DNA from: Aeromicrobium sp. PE09-221
GTDB lineage: Bacteria > Actinomycetota > Actinomycetes > Propionibacteriales > Nocardioidaceae
Assembly (NCBI RefSeq): GCF_002174305.1
Contig: NZ_MIJB01000002.1
Coordinates: 62,001 to 126,000 of the forward strand
Reading direction: 5' to 3'
DNA length: 64,000 nucleotides
The translations under genes were made by a program, and so were the position numbers. This document shows positions 63,873-64,000 of this stretch, piece by piece (position 1 is the stretch's first letter; each line of letters begins with the position of its first letter). The notes below the pieces were generated by a model. That model saw only the letters and a program-made list of their open reading frames with translations. It did no database searches and was not told the DNA's origin.

Positions 63873-64000
63873 ATGGATTCGGCGCTCACCACGATCGGAC
63901 TCCCGATCGCCCTGGGCATCATCATGTTCGGGCTGGGACTCTCGCTCACCGTCCAGGACTTCCGCGACGTCAGGCGACAACCGAAAGCGGTCATCGTGGC
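63873..64000 (+). CDS. Bile acid:sodium symporter family transporter, 5' part
   Basis: The first 42 codons are visible before the window ends. PIALGIIMFGLGLSLTVQDF is the N-terminal helix and signature of the BASS family, which moves organic anions with sodium. TAGGGT (63862-63867) lies 5 nt before the ATG, so the mRNA is probably leaderless. Confidence 0.75.
   Translation, partial: MDSALTTIGLPIALGIIMFGLGLSLTVQDFRDVRRQPKAVIV

Noticed and set aside
63044..63994. Upstream in-frame extension of the YibE/F gene
   Set aside because: It runs antisense through the kinase gene, which has clear APH motifs.

Overview
The window is a high-GC chromosomal segment of an Actinomycetota bacterium. Signs are the G/C-rich third codon positions, many GTG starts, ATGA/GTGA gene overlaps, a mycothiol S-conjugate amidase (mca), an HspR-type HAIR operator, and many TANNNT -10 boxes placed about 6 nt before start codons, which points to leaderless transcription. 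The block greA - mca - thioredoxin-domain protein - hemolysin III - Z-prenyl synthase - phoH - fumC - glpX - xseB/xseA - ispH - DUF6542 - ychF (about 10.2-40.3 kb) follows, from memory, the order of Mycobacterium tuberculosis Rv1080c to Rv1112. Genus cannot be fixed from this window.

Layout. 1-4 kb: 3' part of a GH15 glucosidase, a luciferase-like oxidoreductase, HAIR-controlled hsp20, mug and msrA. 4.1-8.7 kb: AI-2E/PerM-type permease, then a glycine-betaine type ABC importer (ATPase, permease, lipoprotein). 8.9-40.3 kb: conserved core genes: ilvA, greA, mca, cysteine dioxygenase plus rhodanese, xthA, DUF255 protein, hemolysin III, Z-prenyl synthase, phoH, two envelope membrane proteins, fumC, putA with a divergent LysR regulator, glpX, xseAB, ispH, rmuC, a MhuD-like heme oxygenase, a PrmC-related methyltransferase and ychF. 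40.3-43.1 kb: a scar right after ychF with a 5'-truncated higB, a higA broken by a nonsense codon, another gene tail, an intact amino-acid permease, a second higA-tail fragment and a frameshifted membrane-protein relic.

43.1-53.1 kb: an apparently intact ten-gene accessory operon under an IclR regulator with a three-half-site operator. It encodes an isocitrate-lyase-superfamily carbon-carbon lyase, a LeuC/LeuD-type Fe-S hydro-lyase, a complete NitT/TauT-type ABC importer with two permeases, an MmgE/PrpD protein and an acyl-CoA ligase. The enzymes match the dehydratase, hydratase, lyase and ligase steps of a methylcitrate-type pathway, but there is no citrate synthase; an importer takes its place. 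This suggests uptake and cleavage of a branched di- or tricarboxylate. It is the best candidate for an undescribed system here.

53.1-64 kb: small proteins, a thiamine locus (thiE divergent from riboswitch-controlled thiO-thiS-thiG), a stand-alone condensation-type acyltransferase, an amino-acid permease, a YibE/F membrane protein, an APH-type kinase and the start of a bile-acid:sodium symporter family gene.

Non-coding highlights: three copies of a roughly 70-bp hairpin repeat fill or sit in three convergent gene gaps (10.1, 23.6 and 60.3 kb), with compensatory changes between arms. Three divergent gene pairs share one symmetric TANNNTA -10 box. A TPP riboswitch contains the ribosome-binding site of thiO. 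No tRNA, rRNA, CRISPR array, IS element or replication origin was seen.
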